Positions 38,613-49,086 of a stretch of DNA of 64,000 nucleotides are shown here, piece after piece; within the stretch, counting starts at the first letter, position 1, and each line of letters begins with the position of its first letter. This DNA comes from Dyella ginsengisoli LA-4 (GTDB lineage: Bacteria; Pseudomonadota; Gammaproteobacteria; Xanthomonadales; Rhodanobacteraceae): positions 1 to 64,000 of the forward strand of contig NZ_AMSF01000001.1 in NCBI RefSeq assembly GCF_000334915.1. The letters run 5' to 3'. A program made the position numbers and the translations under genes. The notes under the pieces are model-generated. The model saw only the letters and a program-made list of their open reading frames with translations. It made no database searches and was not told where the DNA came from.

Positions 38613-39685
38613 GCGGCAACCTCCAGGCAGGCGCGGGCGATTTCCGCAGCCGCGCCGGGTTTGGCCAGCGCGCGCGCCGCCGAGGCCATCGCCAGCAGCG
38701 CGGCGCGGTCATGCAGCAGGGCATCGAGGCGCCCGGCAAGGGTCTGTACGTCCAGTTCGCTTTCCTTTGTCAGTTCGGCCGCGCCGGCGGCGACCAGCGC
38801 CTCGGCATTGCGGGTCTGGTGGTCGTCCACCGCATGCGGGAACGGCACCAGCAGCGCGCCGAGGCCCGCACTGGTGAGCTCGGCCAGCGTCAGGGCGCCA
38901 GCACGGCAGACGGCGAGATCGGCCCAGCCGTAGCGGGCCGCCATGTCGTCGATGAACGGCACCACCTCGGCGGTCACGCCCGCTTCGGCATAGGCCAGGC
39001 GGGTCTCGTCCAGCCCGCGCTTGCCGCATTGGTGCAGCACCTCGGGGCGGCGCGCGGGAGGCAGCAGGGCCAACGCCTTCGGCATGGCGAGATTGAGCGC
39101 GCGCGCGCCCAGGCTGCCGCCGAGGACGAGCAGGCGCGGCGTGCCCTCGCGGCCGGCCATGCGCGCGGCCGGCGGCGGCAGCGCAGAGATGGCATCGCGC
39201 ACCGGATTGCCGACCCAGGTGCCGTCCGGCAGGGCGCCGGCGAAGCCGGTCAGCACCCGGCGTGCGAAGCCGGCGAGCCTGCGGTTGGTGTAGCCGGCGA
39301 CCGAGTTCTGCTCGTGTACCAGCAGCGGGGTGCCGGTAAGGCGCGCGGCGATCCCGCCGGGTCCAGCCACGTAGCCGCCCATCGACAGCACGCTGCGCGG
39401 ACGCAGCCGACGCAGCACCCGCAGCGAGGCCAGCAGCGCGCGGGCCAGCATCAGCGGTGCGCCGAGCCGGGTCTTCCAGCCCTTCCCGCGCAGGCCGCCG
39501 ACCGGCACCACATGCAGCGGCAGCCCGTGCGCGGGCACCACCTGGGTCTCCATGCCGCCGGCTGCACCCAGCCATGCCACCGGCACGCCCTGCGCGCGCA
39601 GCGCGTCGGCCACGGCCAGGCCGGGGAAGATGTGGCCACCGGTACCGCCGGCCATGATCAGCACGGGACGCTGCGTCGCGTTCAT
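38609..39685 (-). CDS. murG: UDP-GlcNAc:lipid I GlcNAc transferase MurG
   Basis: MurG transfers GlcNAc to lipid I on the inner face of the membrane to form lipid II. The 358-residue GT28-family protein begins with [19 protein letters not shown], the first glycine-rich loop, and has a second, [13 protein letters not shown]. The UDP-GlcNAc site in the C-terminal half is [24 protein letters not shown]. It is coupled on both sides by 4-nt overlaps with ftsW and murC. Confidence 0.97.
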   Translation of the reverse strand: MNATQRPVLIMAGGTGGHIFPGLAVADALRAQGVPVAWLGAAGGMETQVVPAHGLPLHVVPVGGLRGKGWKTRLGAPLMLARALLASLRVLRRLRPRSVLSMGGYVAGPGGIAARLTGTPLLVHEQNSVAGYTNRRLAGFARRVLTGFAGALPDGTWVGNPVRDAISALPPPAARMAGREGTPRLLVLGGSLGARALNLAMPKALALLPPARRPEVLHQCGKRGLDETRLAYAEAGVTAEVVPFIDDMAARYGWADLAVCRAGALTLAELTSAGLGALLVPFPHAVDDHQTRNAEALVAAGAAELTKESELDVQTLAGRLDALLHDRAALLAMASAARALAKPGAAAEIARACLEVAA

Positions 39686-40923
39686 GCGGCCACCGCCTCG
39701 CGCTCACGCGGCGCGTTGGCCGGATTGGCATCGGCCACGGCCAGCGCCGGCATGCGCGTGGCCATCTGGCGCGCGTCGAGCGCCCGGTTGATCTCGTAGG
39801 TGGCGCGCAGCAGTACGCCGGCCATGGCGCAGATCAGCAGCACCGAGGAGCCGCCCGAGCTGATCAGCGGCAGGGTGAGCCCCTTGGTCGGCAGCGCACC
39901 GAGGTTCACGCCGATCGACACCAGCGCCTGCAGGCCGATCATCAGCGAGATGCCGAAGGCGACGTATCCGGCGAAGCGCTGCCCGACCTCGACGCCCCGC
40001 AGCCCCATCACCAGTCCGCGGGAGATGACCAGGGCGAACAGCGCCATCACCCCGATCACGCCGGCCAGGCCCAGTTCCTCGCCGATCACCGCGAGGATGA
40101 AGTCGGTGTGCGCTTCCGGCAGGTAGGACAGCTTGAGCACACTCGATCCAAGCCCGACCCCGGTCCACTCGCCGCGACCGATCGCCATCAGCGACTGGGT
40201 CAGCTGGAAGCCGTCGTTGAACGGATCTTTCCAGGGGTTCATGAACGACGTGAGGCGCTTCATCCGGTAGCTTTCGCTGGTCGCCGCGATCGCCAGCAGC
40301 GGCATCAGCGGCAGGCCCATGCCGAACAGGAATACCGGCCGCGCGCCGCCGAGCCAGACCATGCCGATGGTGACCGCGATCACCAGGGTGGCCGAGCCGA
40401 AGTCCGGCTGCGCCAGCAGCAGCAGCACGATGACGCCAGCGACGATGATCGGCCGCAGCAGGCCCCAGAAGGTGTTTTCCACGCTTTCACGATGACGCAC
40501 CAGGAAGCTGGCGACGTACACCACGAGGATCAGCTTGACGGCCTCCACCGGCTGGAAGCTGGTGACGATGAAGTTGAGCCACCGACGCGCGCCGTTGATA
40601 CGCATACCCAGGTGCGGCACGAAAACCGCCAGCAGCATGCACAGGGCGGCCAGCAACAGCGGCACGGAGTACTTCTCCAGCAGCTTCAGCTCCACGCGCA
40701 TCGCGACGCCGGCCAGGATCACCCCCAGCGTCAGGTAGGCCAGATGCTTCTTCAGGTAATAGAACGCACCCAGATGGTCCGCATCGGCCACGGCGATCGA
40801 GCTGGAAGCGACCATCACCACGCCGACGCTGGCCAGGCCGACCAGCCCGAGGATCAGCCACAGGTCGTAGCTGCCCCGCGGTCCGGTGCGCTTGATCGCC
40901 TGGCTGTTGCCTAGTCCGAACAT
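39682..40923 (-). CDS. ftsW: Lipid II polymerase FtsW (SEDS family)
   Basis: FtsW is the septum-specific glycosyltransferase that works with FtsI. The ATG at 40923 gives 413 residues with about ten membrane segments and the SEDS signatures [31 protein letters not shown], the long periplasmic loop, and [20 protein letters not shown] near the C-terminus. Upstream is mraY, sharing one base (TGATG); in most gammaproteobacteria murD would lie between these two genes. The C-terminal tail is cytoplasmic. Confidence 0.97.
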   Translation of the reverse strand: MFGLGNSQAIKRTGPRGSYDLWLILGLVGLASVGVVMVASSSIAVADADHLGAFYYLKKHLAYLTLGVILAGVAMRVELKLLEKYSVPLLLAALCMLLAVFVPHLGMRINGARRWLNFIVTSFQPVEAVKLILVVYVASFLVRHRESVENTFWGLLRPIIVAGVIVLLLLAQPDFGSATLVIAVTIGMVWLGGARPVFLFGMGLPLMPLLAIAATSESYRMKRLTSFMNPWKDPFNDGFQLTQSLMAIGRGEWTGVGLGSSVLKLSYLPEAHTDFILAVIGEELGLAGVIGVMALFALVISRGLVMGLRGVEVGQRFAGYVAFGISLMIGLQALVSIGVNLGALPTKGLTLPLISSGGSSVLLICAMAGVLLRATYEINRALDARQMATRMPALAVADANPANAPREREAVAA

Positions 40924-42005
40924 CAGCGCACCTTCAGCGTGGCAAGGCCGATCAGCACCAGCACGACGCTGATGATCCAGAAGCGCACGATCACTCGGGG
41001 CTCGGGCCAACCCTTGAGCTCGAAGTGGTGATGGATCGGCGCCATGCGGAAGATGCGCTTGCCGGTGAGCTTGAAGCTCGCCACCTGCATCATCACCGAA
41101 ACCGTTTCCATCACGAACACGCCGCCCATCACCAGCAGCACGATCTCCTGGCGCACGATCACCGCGATCGCCGCCAGCGCTGCACCGATCGCCAGCGCAC
41201 CGACGTCGCCCATGAAAACCTGCGCCGGATAGGTGTTGAACCAGAGGAAGCCGAGGCCCGCGCCGGCCAGCGCGCCGCAGTAGATCGACAGTTCGCCCGC
41301 ACCGGGAATCGAGGGGATGCCCAGGTACTCGGAGAACACCTTGTTGCCGGCCAGGTACGCGAACACGCCGAGCGCGCCGGAGACCAGCACCGTCGGCATG
41401 ATTGCCAGCCCGTCCAGACCGTCGGTGAGATTCACCGCGTTGGAGAAGCCGACGATCATGAAGTAGGCCAGCACCACGAACAGCACGCCGAGCGGCACCG
41501 CGACCTGCTTGAACAGCGGCACGTACAGGGCGGTCTCGGCCGGGATCTGCGCGGTGTGGTAGAGGAACCAGGCGGCGATCAGGCCGAACACCGACTGCCA
41601 GAAATACTTCCAGCGCGAGGCCAGTCCGCGGCTGTCGCGCAGGACGATCTTGCGGTAGTCGTCGTAGAAGCCGATCGCGCCGAACCCCAGCGTCACCGCC
41701 AGCACCACCCACACGTAGCGGTTGTGCAGGTCGGCCCACAGCAGCGTGGAGACGGCCACCGACAGCAGGATCATCACCCCGCCCATGGTCGGCGTGCCGG
41801 CCTTGGTCAGGTGGGTCTGCGGACCGTCGCTGCGCACCACCTGTCCGGCCTTGAGCAGCGCGAGCTTGCGGATCACCGCCGGACCGAACAGCAGCGACAG
41901 CGCCAGCGCGGTCAGCGCCGCCATGATGGTGCGGAAGGTGATGTACTGGAACAGGTGCAGCGTCGCGAAATGACGAGCCATCCAGTCGGCCAGGTCAAGC
42001 AGCAT
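40923..42005 (-). CDS. mraY: Phospho-MurNAc-pentapeptide transferase MraY
   Basis: MraY transfers phospho-MurNAc-pentapeptide to undecaprenyl phosphate, making lipid I. The 360-residue membrane protein has ten predicted helices and the family motifs [21 protein letters not shown] with the Asp pair, [23 protein letters not shown], and the histidine-rich [13 protein letters not shown] near the C-terminus. Its start lies inside the end of murF (11-nt overlap). Confidence 0.98.
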   Translation of the reverse strand: MLLDLADWMARHFATLHLFQYITFRTIMAALTALALSLLFGPAVIRKLALLKAGQVVRSDGPQTHLTKAGTPTMGGVMILLSVAVSTLLWADLHNRYVWVVLAVTLGFGAIGFYDDYRKIVLRDSRGLASRWKYFWQSVFGLIAAWFLYHTAQIPAETALYVPLFKQVAVPLGVLFVVLAYFMIVGFSNAVNLTDGLDGLAIMPTVLVSGALGVFAYLAGNKVFSEYLGIPSIPGAGELSIYCGALAGAGLGFLWFNTYPAQVFMGDVGALAIGAALAAIAVIVRQEIVLLVMGGVFVMETVSVMMQVASFKLTGKRIFRMAPIHHHFELKGWPEPRVIVRFWIISVVLVLIGLATLKVR

Positions 42006-43362
42006 GAGGCGCACCTCCGGTATCGGTTGGGGGGCGCAAGGCCGATGCCACCTGGTCCATGCCCGACGAGCGCGAGCCCTTGACCAGGCAGGTGACGCCG
42101 GCGTGCAGCAGCGGCTGCAGCGCGGCCACGAGGGCTTCCTTGCTGGCGAAGTGCGTTGCACCCTCGCCGAATGCCTCCACTGCGGCGGCGCTTAGCGCTC
42201 CAACCGCGAGCAGGCGATCCAGTCCGCGCTCGCGCGCGTGCGCGCCGACGGCGGCATGCAGCGCGCGCGCGCCGGGGCCGAGTTCGGCCATGTCGCCCAG
42301 GACCAGGAATCGCTCGCCGGCCGCCAGCGCCAGCGTGTCGATGGCGGCGGTGACCGAACCGGGATTGGCGTTGTAGCTGTCGTCGATCAGCGTCCAGCCC
42401 GCAGGCATCGCCTCCACCTTCAGCCGTCCGGCCACGCCATTCACCTGCTCCAGCCCGGCCACGATGACGTCCAGCGGGACATCCAGCGCCAGTGCGACCG
42501 CCGCCGCGGCCAGTGCGTTGGCGATGTTGTGACGACCGGCCAGCGGCAATGAGACGTCGGCATCGCCCATCGGCGTGCTCAGCACGAAGCGCGAACCGTC
42601 AACGCGCTGCTCGACGATCTCCGCACCGATGTCGGCAGAGTGGTCGAGCGCATAGCGCAGGATCCGGCGCGTACCGGCAAGGCCGGTGAAGAACGAGGCG
42701 AACGCGTCGTCGGCATTGATCACCGCCACGCCATCGGCCGGCAGCGACTGGTACAGCGCGCCCTTGGTCTCGGCCACGCCCTCGATGCTGCCCATCCGCT
42801 CCAGGTGGGCCGGCGCGACACAGGTGATCACGCCCACATCCGGCCGCGCGATCGATGCGAGGTAATCGATGTCGCCCGGCTTGCCCGCGCCCATCTCCAG
42901 CACGGCGTACTGAGTGTCCTCGGGCATCGCCAGCAGGGTCAGCGGCAGGCCGAGTTCGTTGTTGTAGTTGCCCGCATTGACATGCGTGTGGCCATGGCGC
43001 GAAAGGATCGAAGCCACCAGCGTCTTCACCGTGGTCTTGCCGTTCGAGCCGGTGATGCCGATGACCCGCACGTTGCGCTGTGCACGCACGGCGCTGGCCA
43101 GGTCACCCAGCGCGGCCGCCGCATCGTTCACCAGCACCTGCGGCAGGTCGATGTCCAGCTTGCGCGTGACCATCGCTGCCACAGCGCCGCGCGATTTTGC
43201 TTCGACGACGAAGTCGTGTCCGTCCACGCGTTCGCCCGGCAGTGCCACGAACAGGTCGCCCGCACGGAGCTTCCGGGTGTCGATCGCCACGCCCTGCACG
43301 GCCACATCGTCACCGTAACGGCGGCCGCGGGTCCACAGGGCAATGGTGTCCAGCTGCATCAT
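41995..43362 (-). CDS. murF: UDP-MurNAc-tripeptide D-Ala-D-Ala ligase
   Basis: MurF adds the D-Ala-D-Ala made by Ddl to the muramyl tripeptide. The 455-residue protein starts at the first of two adjacent ATGs (43362), which overlaps the murE stop. It has the P-loop [12 protein letters not shown] (102-113), the family's [16 protein letters not shown], the Mg site [11 protein letters not shown] and the C-terminal [11 protein letters not shown]. The 3' end overlaps mraY by 11 nt. Confidence 0.97.
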   Translation of the reverse strand: MMQLDTIALWTRGRRYGDDVAVQGVAIDTRKLRAGDLFVALPGERVDGHDFVVEAKSRGAVAAMVTRKLDIDLPQVLVNDAAAALGDLASAVRAQRNVRVIGITGSNGKTTVKTLVASILSRHGHTHVNAGNYNNELGLPLTLLAMPEDTQYAVLEMGAGKPGDIDYLASIARPDVGVITCVAPAHLERMGSIEGVAETKGALYQSLPADGVAVINADDAFASFFTGLAGTRRILRYALDHSADIGAEIVEQRVDGSRFVLSTPMGDADVSLPLAGRHNIANALAAAAVALALDVPLDVIVAGLEQVNGVAGRLKVEAMPAGWTLIDDSYNANPGSVTAAIDTLALAAGERFLVLGDMAELGPGARALHAAVGAHARERGLDRLLAVGALSAAAVEAFGEGATHFASKEALVAALQPLLHAGVTCLVKGSRSSGMDQVASALRPPTDTGGAPHAA

Positions 43363-44837
43363 GCGCAGGCCTCCAGCGCGACGCGCGCCACTTCCATGTC
43401 GTCGAACGGGCGCTTTCCCTGCGCGCCCTCCTGATAGGTTTCGTGGCCCTTGCCGGCCACCAGCAGCACGTCGCCGGCACGGGCCATCGACAGCGCCAGG
43501 CGGATCGCCGTCTCGCGGTCGCGCTCCACGCGTGCCCTGGCAGGATCGGCGAAGCCGGCCACGATCTGCGCCACGATGGCGTCGCCATCCTCGCCGCGCG
43601 GGTTGTCGTCGGTGACGATCGCCACATCGGCGAGCCGCTCGGCAATCGCCCCCATCACCGGACGCTTGCCGGGATCGCGCTCGCCACCGCAGCCGAATAC
43701 GCACAGCAGGCGACCGGCGCAGTGCGCGCGCAGTGCCGTGAGGGCCTGCTCCAGCGCGTCCGGCGTGTGTGCGTAGTCCACCACCACGAGCGGCTGGCGC
43801 AGGCCGTCGCCGAGGCGGTTCATCCGGCCATTGACCGGCGCCAGCGCCTGCACCGCTCCGACGATGTCCTCGAACGATTCGCCCAGCGCACCGAGGCAGG
43901 CCACCACGGTCAGCAGGTTGGCCACGTTGAAACGGCCCAGCAGCGGGCTGCGCACCGGCCGGGAGCCCCAGGGCGTACGCAGCAGGAAAGCCAGGCCCTC
44001 GCCAGACGTCACCACCTGTTCGGCCACCACGTCCGCACCGGCCAGGCCGGCGGCGCTCACGCGCAGGCCCGCCACCCCCGGCGGCAGACGCTCGGCCAGT
44101 GCCGCACCGAACGCGTCATCGACGTTGATCACGGCGGCCCTCAATCCCGGCCATGCGAACAGGCGGGACTTGGCCTCGCCGTAGGCCTCCATGGTGCCGT
44201 GGTAGTCGAGGTGGTCGCGGGTGAGGTTGGTGAAGGCCGCCACCTCGAACGCGACTCCGTTGACCCGACCCTGCACCAGCGCATGGGAGGAGACCTCCAT
44301 CGCCACGTGGCTGGCCCCGGCGTCGCGAAACGCCGCCAGTGTCGCCTGGACGCTGATCGCATCAGGCGTGGTGCGCTCGCCTTCGCGCAGCTCGCCGACC
44401 AGTCCCGCACCGAGCGTGCCGATGGTCGCTGCCCGGTGGCCAAGTGCGTGCAGGGCCTGCGCCAGCAGTTGCACGGTGGAGGTCTTGCCGTTGGTGCCGG
44501 TCACGCCGATCACGCGCAACTGCCGCGAGGGCTCGCCATGAAAGCGCGCGGCGACCTCGCCGATCCGCGCGGCAAGGCCGTCCACCCACACCACCGGCAC
44601 ATCCAGCGCAGGCGCATCGGCCGGGACGGGAGACTCGGCGATCACCGCCACCGCGCCACGCGCCACCGCGTCGGCTGCAAACGCGACGCCGTGATGGCGG
44701 GTGCCGCGCAGGGCGACGAACGCGACGCCCGGCCGGGCATCGCGCGAATTGAGGGTGAGCCCGGAAACGGCAAGACCGCCCCATGGGGCGGTGTCGGCGA
44801 GGCCCTGCAGCAACTGGTCGAGTCGCTGGGTCGTCAT
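43359..44837 (-). CDS. murE: UDP-MurNAc-dipeptide--meso-diaminopimelate ligase
   Basis: MurE adds the third residue of the stem peptide. The 492-residue protein has the P-loop GVTGTNGKTSTV (111-122), the carbamylated-lysine region, and DNPR at 411-414 (in TDDNPRGED), the signature for meso-diaminopimelate rather than lysine. The wall is therefore predicted to be the Gram-negative A1-gamma type. Start and stop overlap ftsI and murF by four bases. Confidence 0.97.
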   Translation of the reverse strand: MTTQRLDQLLQGLADTAPWGGLAVSGLTLNSRDARPGVAFVALRGTRHHGVAFAADAVARGAVAVIAESPVPADAPALDVPVVWVDGLAARIGEVAARFHGEPSRQLRVIGVTGTNGKTSTVQLLAQALHALGHRAATIGTLGAGLVGELREGERTTPDAISVQATLAAFRDAGASHVAMEVSSHALVQGRVNGVAFEVAAFTNLTRDHLDYHGTMEAYGEAKSRLFAWPGLRAAVINVDDAFGAALAERLPPGVAGLRVSAAGLAGADVVAEQVVTSGEGLAFLLRTPWGSRPVRSPLLGRFNVANLLTVVACLGALGESFEDIVGAVQALAPVNGRMNRLGDGLRQPLVVVDYAHTPDALEQALTALRAHCAGRLLCVFGCGGERDPGKRPVMGAIAERLADVAIVTDDNPRGEDGDAIVAQIVAGFADPARARVERDRETAIRLALSMARAGDVLLVAGKGHETYQEGAQGKRPFDDMEVARVALEACA

Positions 44838-46657
44838 GGCGTTACCCGGTCCACCGGGGCCTCCTCGATGTCGGGCGCCTCGGGGGCCTTGCTGCCGATC
44901 AATCCGTTCTTGTCCTGCAGCGGCTGCCCGACGTACCAGCGGCCGATGTTGTCCGGCGGGATGTCGAGCAGGCGCAGTGCGCCGTCCATCACCCGGGCGA
45001 ACACCGGGCCGGAGACCAGGCCGCCGTAGTAGCTGCCCTTCTTCGGATTGTCGACCACCACGGCCGCGACCAGTCGCGGATGGGTCGCCGGCACGATCCC
45101 GACAAACGCGGAGGTATAGCTGTTCTTCGAATAGCCTCCCGCGCTGGCCTTGTGCGCGGTACCGGTCTTGCCCGCCACGGCGTAGTTGGCGACGTAGGCG
45201 TAGGGCGCGCCGGTACCGCCGGGCTGGATCACCGTCTCCAGCATCTGGATCAGCTCGTGCGCGATCTGCGGCGAGATGATCGCCTTGGGCGGCGAATCGC
45301 TGCCCTTGATGAAACTCGGCGAGTGCATCACGCCGCCGTCGGCGATCGTGGCGTAGGCGTTGGCGAGCTGAAGGACGGTCACGTTCAGGCCATAGCCGTA
45401 GCCCATGATCGCCTTTTCCAGCGGACGCCAGTCGCGGCCGATCTTCAGGTAACCGGAAGCCTCGCCGGGGAAGCCGCTGTTGGTGCTGTTGCCGAAGCCG
45501 AACGCCCGGTAGGTGTCGTACATCAGCTTGGTATCCAGCGACATCGCGATGTGCGCAGCACCGACGTTGGACGACTTGGTGATCACGCCCGTCGGGGTGA
45601 GCACACCCCAGTTGTGGGTGTCGTGGATATCGTGGCCCTGGAAATACCAGTGCCCCCCGGTGGTGTCGATCAGGGGACTGGTCGGGGTGTACTGGCCACT
45701 GGACAGCGCGGCGGCCATCAGCACCGGCTTGATGGTCGAGCCGGGCTCGAGCACGTCGGTCATGGCGCGGTTGCGCCGTGACGACGCCGTGCTGGACCCG
45801 ATCGCGTTCGGGTTGTAGGTGGGCATGTTGACCATGGCCAGCACCTCGCCGGTCTTCACGTCGAGGATCACCATCGAGGCGGAGTCCGCCTCCGACTTCT
45901 CCACCGCGTTCTTCAGCTCGCTGTAGGCGAGGAACTGGATACGGCGGTCGATGCTCAGCGTGAGGTTGTGACCGGGCTTGGGCGCGCGGATCTGCTCCAC
46001 GTCCTCGACGATATGACCCTTGTTGTCGCGGATCACCCGCTTCCTGCCGGGCTGGCCGGACAGCCAGTCGTCGAAGGCCAGCTCCAGTCCTTCCTGGCCG
46101 TGGTCGTCGATGTTGGTGAAGCCGAGCACGTGCGCGGTCACCTCGCCCGAGGGGTAGTAGCGGCGGAACTCACGCTGGCCGTTGATGCCGGGAATGCCCA
46201 GATCGAGCACGGCCTGCGCGGCCTCCGGGCTCATCTGCCGCTTCAGGTAGGCGAACTCGCGGTTGGAACGCTGCTCGAGGTAAGTCCGCAGCTGATCGGT
46301 GCTGGTGCCGAGCGCCGCGGCGAGTGCCGGCAGCTGGTCGTCGCTCTCCAGCACCTGCGAGGGCACCGCGGTAATCGAGACCATCGGGGTGGAGACCGCC
46401 AGTGGCTCGCCATTGCGGTCGAAGATCGTGCCGCGCGAGACCGGGATCGGCACTTCGCGCAGGAAACGGGCATCGCCCTGCTCCTGGTAGAAGTCCTTGC
46501 GGATCACCTGGATGTCGAACGCGCGCGCGACCAGGCCCGCCGAGGCCAGGCCGAGCAGGCCGACGACCAGGGTCAGGCGCCGGCGCGCGCTCGGCGCCAC
46601 GGCACGGCGACGGCTGCTGCCGGAGTTCGCGGGCACGACCTTGCGCGGGCGGCTCAT
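44834..46657 (-). CDS. ftsI: Septal peptidoglycan transpeptidase FtsI (PBP3)
   Basis: FtsI cross-links septal peptidoglycan and partners FtsW. The ATG at 46657 gives 607 residues: a basic cytoplasmic tail, one membrane helix (about 28-48), a pedestal domain with RGTIFDRNGEPLA near 75, and a transpeptidase domain with all three active-site motifs: S307-x-x-K (EPGSTIKPV), S362-S-N and K497-T-G. It is the target of aztreonam- and cephalexin-type beta-lactams in this family. Start overlaps ftsL by four bases. Confidence 0.97.
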   Translation of the reverse strand: MSRPRKVVPANSGSSRRRAVAPSARRRLTLVVGLLGLASAGLVARAFDIQVIRKDFYQEQGDARFLREVPIPVSRGTIFDRNGEPLAVSTPMVSITAVPSQVLESDDQLPALAAALGTSTDQLRTYLEQRSNREFAYLKRQMSPEAAQAVLDLGIPGINGQREFRRYYPSGEVTAHVLGFTNIDDHGQEGLELAFDDWLSGQPGRKRVIRDNKGHIVEDVEQIRAPKPGHNLTLSIDRRIQFLAYSELKNAVEKSEADSASMVILDVKTGEVLAMVNMPTYNPNAIGSSTASSRRNRAMTDVLEPGSTIKPVLMAAALSSGQYTPTSPLIDTTGGHWYFQGHDIHDTHNWGVLTPTGVITKSSNVGAAHIAMSLDTKLMYDTYRAFGFGNSTNSGFPGEASGYLKIGRDWRPLEKAIMGYGYGLNVTVLQLANAYATIADGGVMHSPSFIKGSDSPPKAIISPQIAHELIQMLETVIQPGGTGAPYAYVANYAVAGKTGTAHKASAGGYSKNSYTSAFVGIVPATHPRLVAAVVVDNPKKGSYYGGLVSGPVFARVMDGALRLLDIPPDNIGRWYVGQPLQDKNGLIGSKAPEAPDIEEAPVDRVTP

Positions 46658-46926
46658 CGGCCCACCAGCTGGATGTCCTGCGGCGCAGGCGCGACCATGC
46701 CGAGCTTGCTGCGCGCTTCTTCGTCGATGCGGCGCGGTTCGGCCCAGGTGGCCTGCTCGAGCTCGAGCCGGCCGTACTCCACGTTCAGCGCATCGCGCTG
46801 GTTCTGCAGCGTGGTCAGCTGCACGAACAGCACGCGACTCTCGTGGCGCGTCCACACCACGCCCAGCGCGCTCAGCAGCACCAGGCTGAGCAGTCCGACC
46901 AGGGCGATGGCGCCGAACACCTTCAT
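46654..46926 (-). CDS. ftsL: Cell division protein FtsL
   Basis: FtsL forms the FtsQLB complex that activates FtsWI. This 90-residue protein has a very short cytoplasmic end, one membrane helix (about residues 4-24), and a periplasmic leucine-rich coiled coil (about 28-65, [20 protein letters not shown]). It is shorter than E. coli FtsL (121) because it lacks the long cytoplasmic tail. It overlaps rsmH and ftsI by four bases each. Sequence conservation is weak in this family, so size, topology and position carry the call. Confidence 0.93.
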   Translation of the reverse strand: MKVFGAIALVGLLSLVLLSALGVVWTRHESRVLFVQLTTLQNQRDALNVEYGRLELEQATWAEPRRIDEEARSKLGMVAPAPQDIQLVGR

Positions 46927-47873
46927 GCGAGCTTCTCCGCCACGCGCAGCACCGCCGAGCGCGAGCGCGGATTGGCCGCCTGCTCCGCATCGGAAGGAAA
47001 CCGCGCCTTGCCGACCGCCGCCAGTCGCGCCGGCACCGCCGCCACCGGCGGGCCGCGGCGACTGCCCTGGACGCGGCCGGAGTGATCGCGGATGAACAGC
47101 TTCACCGCGCGATCCTCCAGCGAGTGGAAGCTGATGATCGACAGCCGCCCGCCCACGTTCAGGCGTTCCAGCGCCGCCTCCAGCCCGCGCTGCAGCGACT
47201 CCAGCTCGCCGTTCACGTGGATGCGCAGGGCCTGGAAGCTGCGGGTGGCCGGATGCTTGCCCGGTTCGCGGCGGCCGACGATGCGCTCGATCAGCGCCGC
47301 AAGCTGGCCGGTGCGGGTGAACGGCGTGGCTTCGCGGTCGGCCACGATGGCACGGGCGATGCGACGAGCCTGCCGCTCTTCGCCGAACTGCCACAGCACG
47401 TCGGCGATCTCGCGCTCGTCGGCACGGGCGAGGAACTCCGCCGCGCTCTCGCCGCGGGTCGGGTCCATGCGCATGTCCAGCGGCGCATCGGCCATGAAGC
47501 TGAAGCCGCGGGCGGCCTCGTCCAGCTGCGGCGAGGACACGCCAAGATCGAGCAGCACGCCGTCGAGCCCGGCCGCGGTCTCGTCCCAGTCGGCCAGGGC
47601 GGAGAAATTGTCGTGGCGGATCGAGACCCGTGGATCATCGGCGAACGCGGCACGCGCGGCGGCAATCGCCTGCGGATCGCGGTCCATCAGCAGCAGGCGA
47701 CCGCCGGCGCCCAGGCGCGACAACACGGCGCGCGCGTGTCCGCCGCGTCCAAACGTGCCATCCAGGTAGCGCCCGCCCGCTTTCACGGCGAGACCCTCCA
47801 CTGCCTCTTCCAGCATCACCGGAATGTGCTGCAGCGGGGCGGAGCCTGATTTTGTCATCCGGCTCTCGCCCAT
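46923..47873 (-). CDS. rsmH: 16S rRNA m4C1402 methyltransferase RsmH (MraW)
   Basis: RsmH N4-methylates C1402 of 16S rRNA; the 2'-O-methylation of the same base is done by RsmI, encoded about 1.2 kb upstream of this gene. The ATG at 47873, preceded by GGAG, gives 316 residues. It begins its domain with [19 protein letters not shown] and has the SAM motif [36 protein letters not shown], and [13 protein letters not shown] near the end. An internal ATG at 47858 is an alternative. It is the second dcw gene, 49 nt after mraZ. Confidence 0.97.
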   Translation of the reverse strand: MGESRMTKSGSAPLQHIPVMLEEAVEGLAVKAGGRYLDGTFGRGGHARAVLSRLGAGGRLLLMDRDPQAIAAARAAFADDPRVSIRHDNFSALADWDETAAGLDGVLLDLGVSSPQLDEAARGFSFMADAPLDMRMDPTRGESAAEFLARADEREIADVLWQFGEERQARRIARAIVADREATPFTRTGQLAALIERIVGRREPGKHPATRSFQALRIHVNGELESLQRGLEAALERLNVGGRLSIISFHSLEDRAVKLFIRDHSGRVQGSRRGPPVAAVPARLAAVGKARFPSDAEQAANPRSRSAVLRVAEKLA

Positions 47874-47922
47874 ACCGCACTCCCGCTCCCGTCCCGCTTT
47901 TGTCGCTGCGCCGCCTGCAATC

Positions 47923-48369
47923 TCAGAGGCGCAGATCTGCCATTTCGTGGGTGATGTCGTCTTCGCCGAGGGTCTGGCGGATCTTTGCCAGATGGGCCTG
48001 CTCGCTCCAAAGCTCGAACTTGTTGCCCATGCCCAGCAGCACCGCCTTCTTCTCGATCCCCGCGGTACTTCGCTGGCTCGCCGGCAGCAGGATCCGCGCG
48101 GCGCTGTCCGGCTCGACCACCGACGCGGCACCCACCAGCTTCATCTGCAGGTTGCGATGGGCAGCCTTGACGCTGGGCAACGCATTGACCTGGTCCCGCA
48201 CCTGCTCCCACTCCGCATGGGGGAACAGCCAGAGACAGCCATGCTCGAAGGGGTTGTAGGTCACCACCAGGCGATTGGCACAGGCGCCCGCGACCAGCTC
48301 CCGATACATCGTCGGGATGGCCAGCCGGCCCTTGTCGTCAACGCTGATGGCGGTCTCGCCCTGGAACAC
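47923..48369 (-). CDS. mraZ: Transcriptional regulator MraZ
   Basis: MraZ is a ring-forming DNA-binding protein that represses its own dcw promoter in E. coli. The GTG at 48369 gives 148 residues starting [19 protein letters not shown], as in the family. A TTG 18 nt upstream would add six residues. Two SpoVT-AbrB-type halves are visible (DDKGRLAIP near residue 11 and [11 protein letters not shown] near 86). Four repeats matching the MraZ operator overlap the promoter just upstream, so autoregulation is expected. Confidence 0.96.
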   Translation of the reverse strand: MFQGETAISVDDKGRLAIPTMYRELVAGACANRLVVTYNPFEHGCLWLFPHAEWEQVRDQVNALPSVKAAHRNLQMKLVGAASVVEPDSAARILLPASQRSTAGIEKKAVLLGMGNKFELWSEQAHLAKIRQTLGEDDITHEMADLRL

Positions 48370-48379
48370 GGCCCAATGG

Positions 48380-48414
48380 CTCCACAAAAACCCACGATTT
48401 CACACCGAAACCCA
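48380..48414 (-). promoter_or_regulatory. MraZ operator: four repeats with a 10-nt period
   Basis: Read on the minus strand, the 5-nt units are TGGGT (48410-48414), TGTGA (48400-48404), TGGGT (48390-48394) and TGGAG (48380-48384), each separated by 5 nt. MraZ binds TGGGN direct repeats with 5-nt spacers. The first unit touches the -10 element and the rest cover the start point and leader. Confidence 0.8.
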
Positions 48415-48442
48415 CGATAGTCTCGCCCCCTGAGACTGTCAA
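48414..48442 (-). promoter_or_regulatory. dcw promoter upstream of mraZ
   Basis: On the minus strand a perfect TTGACA (48437-48442) is followed after 17 nt by TATCGT (48414-48419). The start point is expected near 48407, inside the MraZ repeats. Confidence 0.75.
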
Positions 48443-48476
48443 GGGAATTTCTTTTGTGAATCAAGGAGTAAAGGCA

Positions 48477-48501
48477 AAGAGGTGACCAAATTTCACCTCT
48501 T
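48477..48501. repeat. Inverted repeat upstream of the dcw promoter
   Basis: The 9-bp arms AAGAGGTGA (48477-48485) and TCACCTCTT (48493-48501) flank 7 nt. It lies 35 nt upstream of the -35, between the rnpB terminator and the dcw promoter. It could be a regulator site or a weak second terminator. Confidence 0.5.
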
Positions 48502-48611
48502 ACCTGAGGAAGCCCGGCGAGATGCTTGAAACCATGGAATTTTTGTCCCGCGCCAGCGGCACAACCCCATGCCGCCCGGGATGAACCGGCATTCAGAACC
48601 GGCCGCACCAC

Positions 48612-48641
48612 AAAAAACCCCGGGCGGTCGCCCGCCCGGGG
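48612..48641 (-). terminator. rnpB terminator
   Basis: A perfect 10-bp stem, CCCCGGGCGG / CCGCCCGGGG, with a 4-nt loop is followed on the minus strand by six T residues. It lies just past the 3' end of RNase P RNA. Confidence 0.93.
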
Positions 48642-48650
48642 TGGAAAAAG

Positions 48651-49013
<363 letters not shown>

Positions 49014-49018
49014 CTCGT

Positions 49019-49024
49019 ATTGTA
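49019..49024 (-). promoter_or_regulatory. rnpB -10 element
   Basis: TACAAT on the minus strand lies about 6 nt before the predicted RNase P RNA 5' end. The -35 region is GC-rich and poor. Confidence 0.5.
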
Positions 49025-49086
49025 GGGGGCGGGAGCGGGAATAGGGAGAACGGATCGGGAACGGACCGCGCAGGCAGCGCTCAGCG

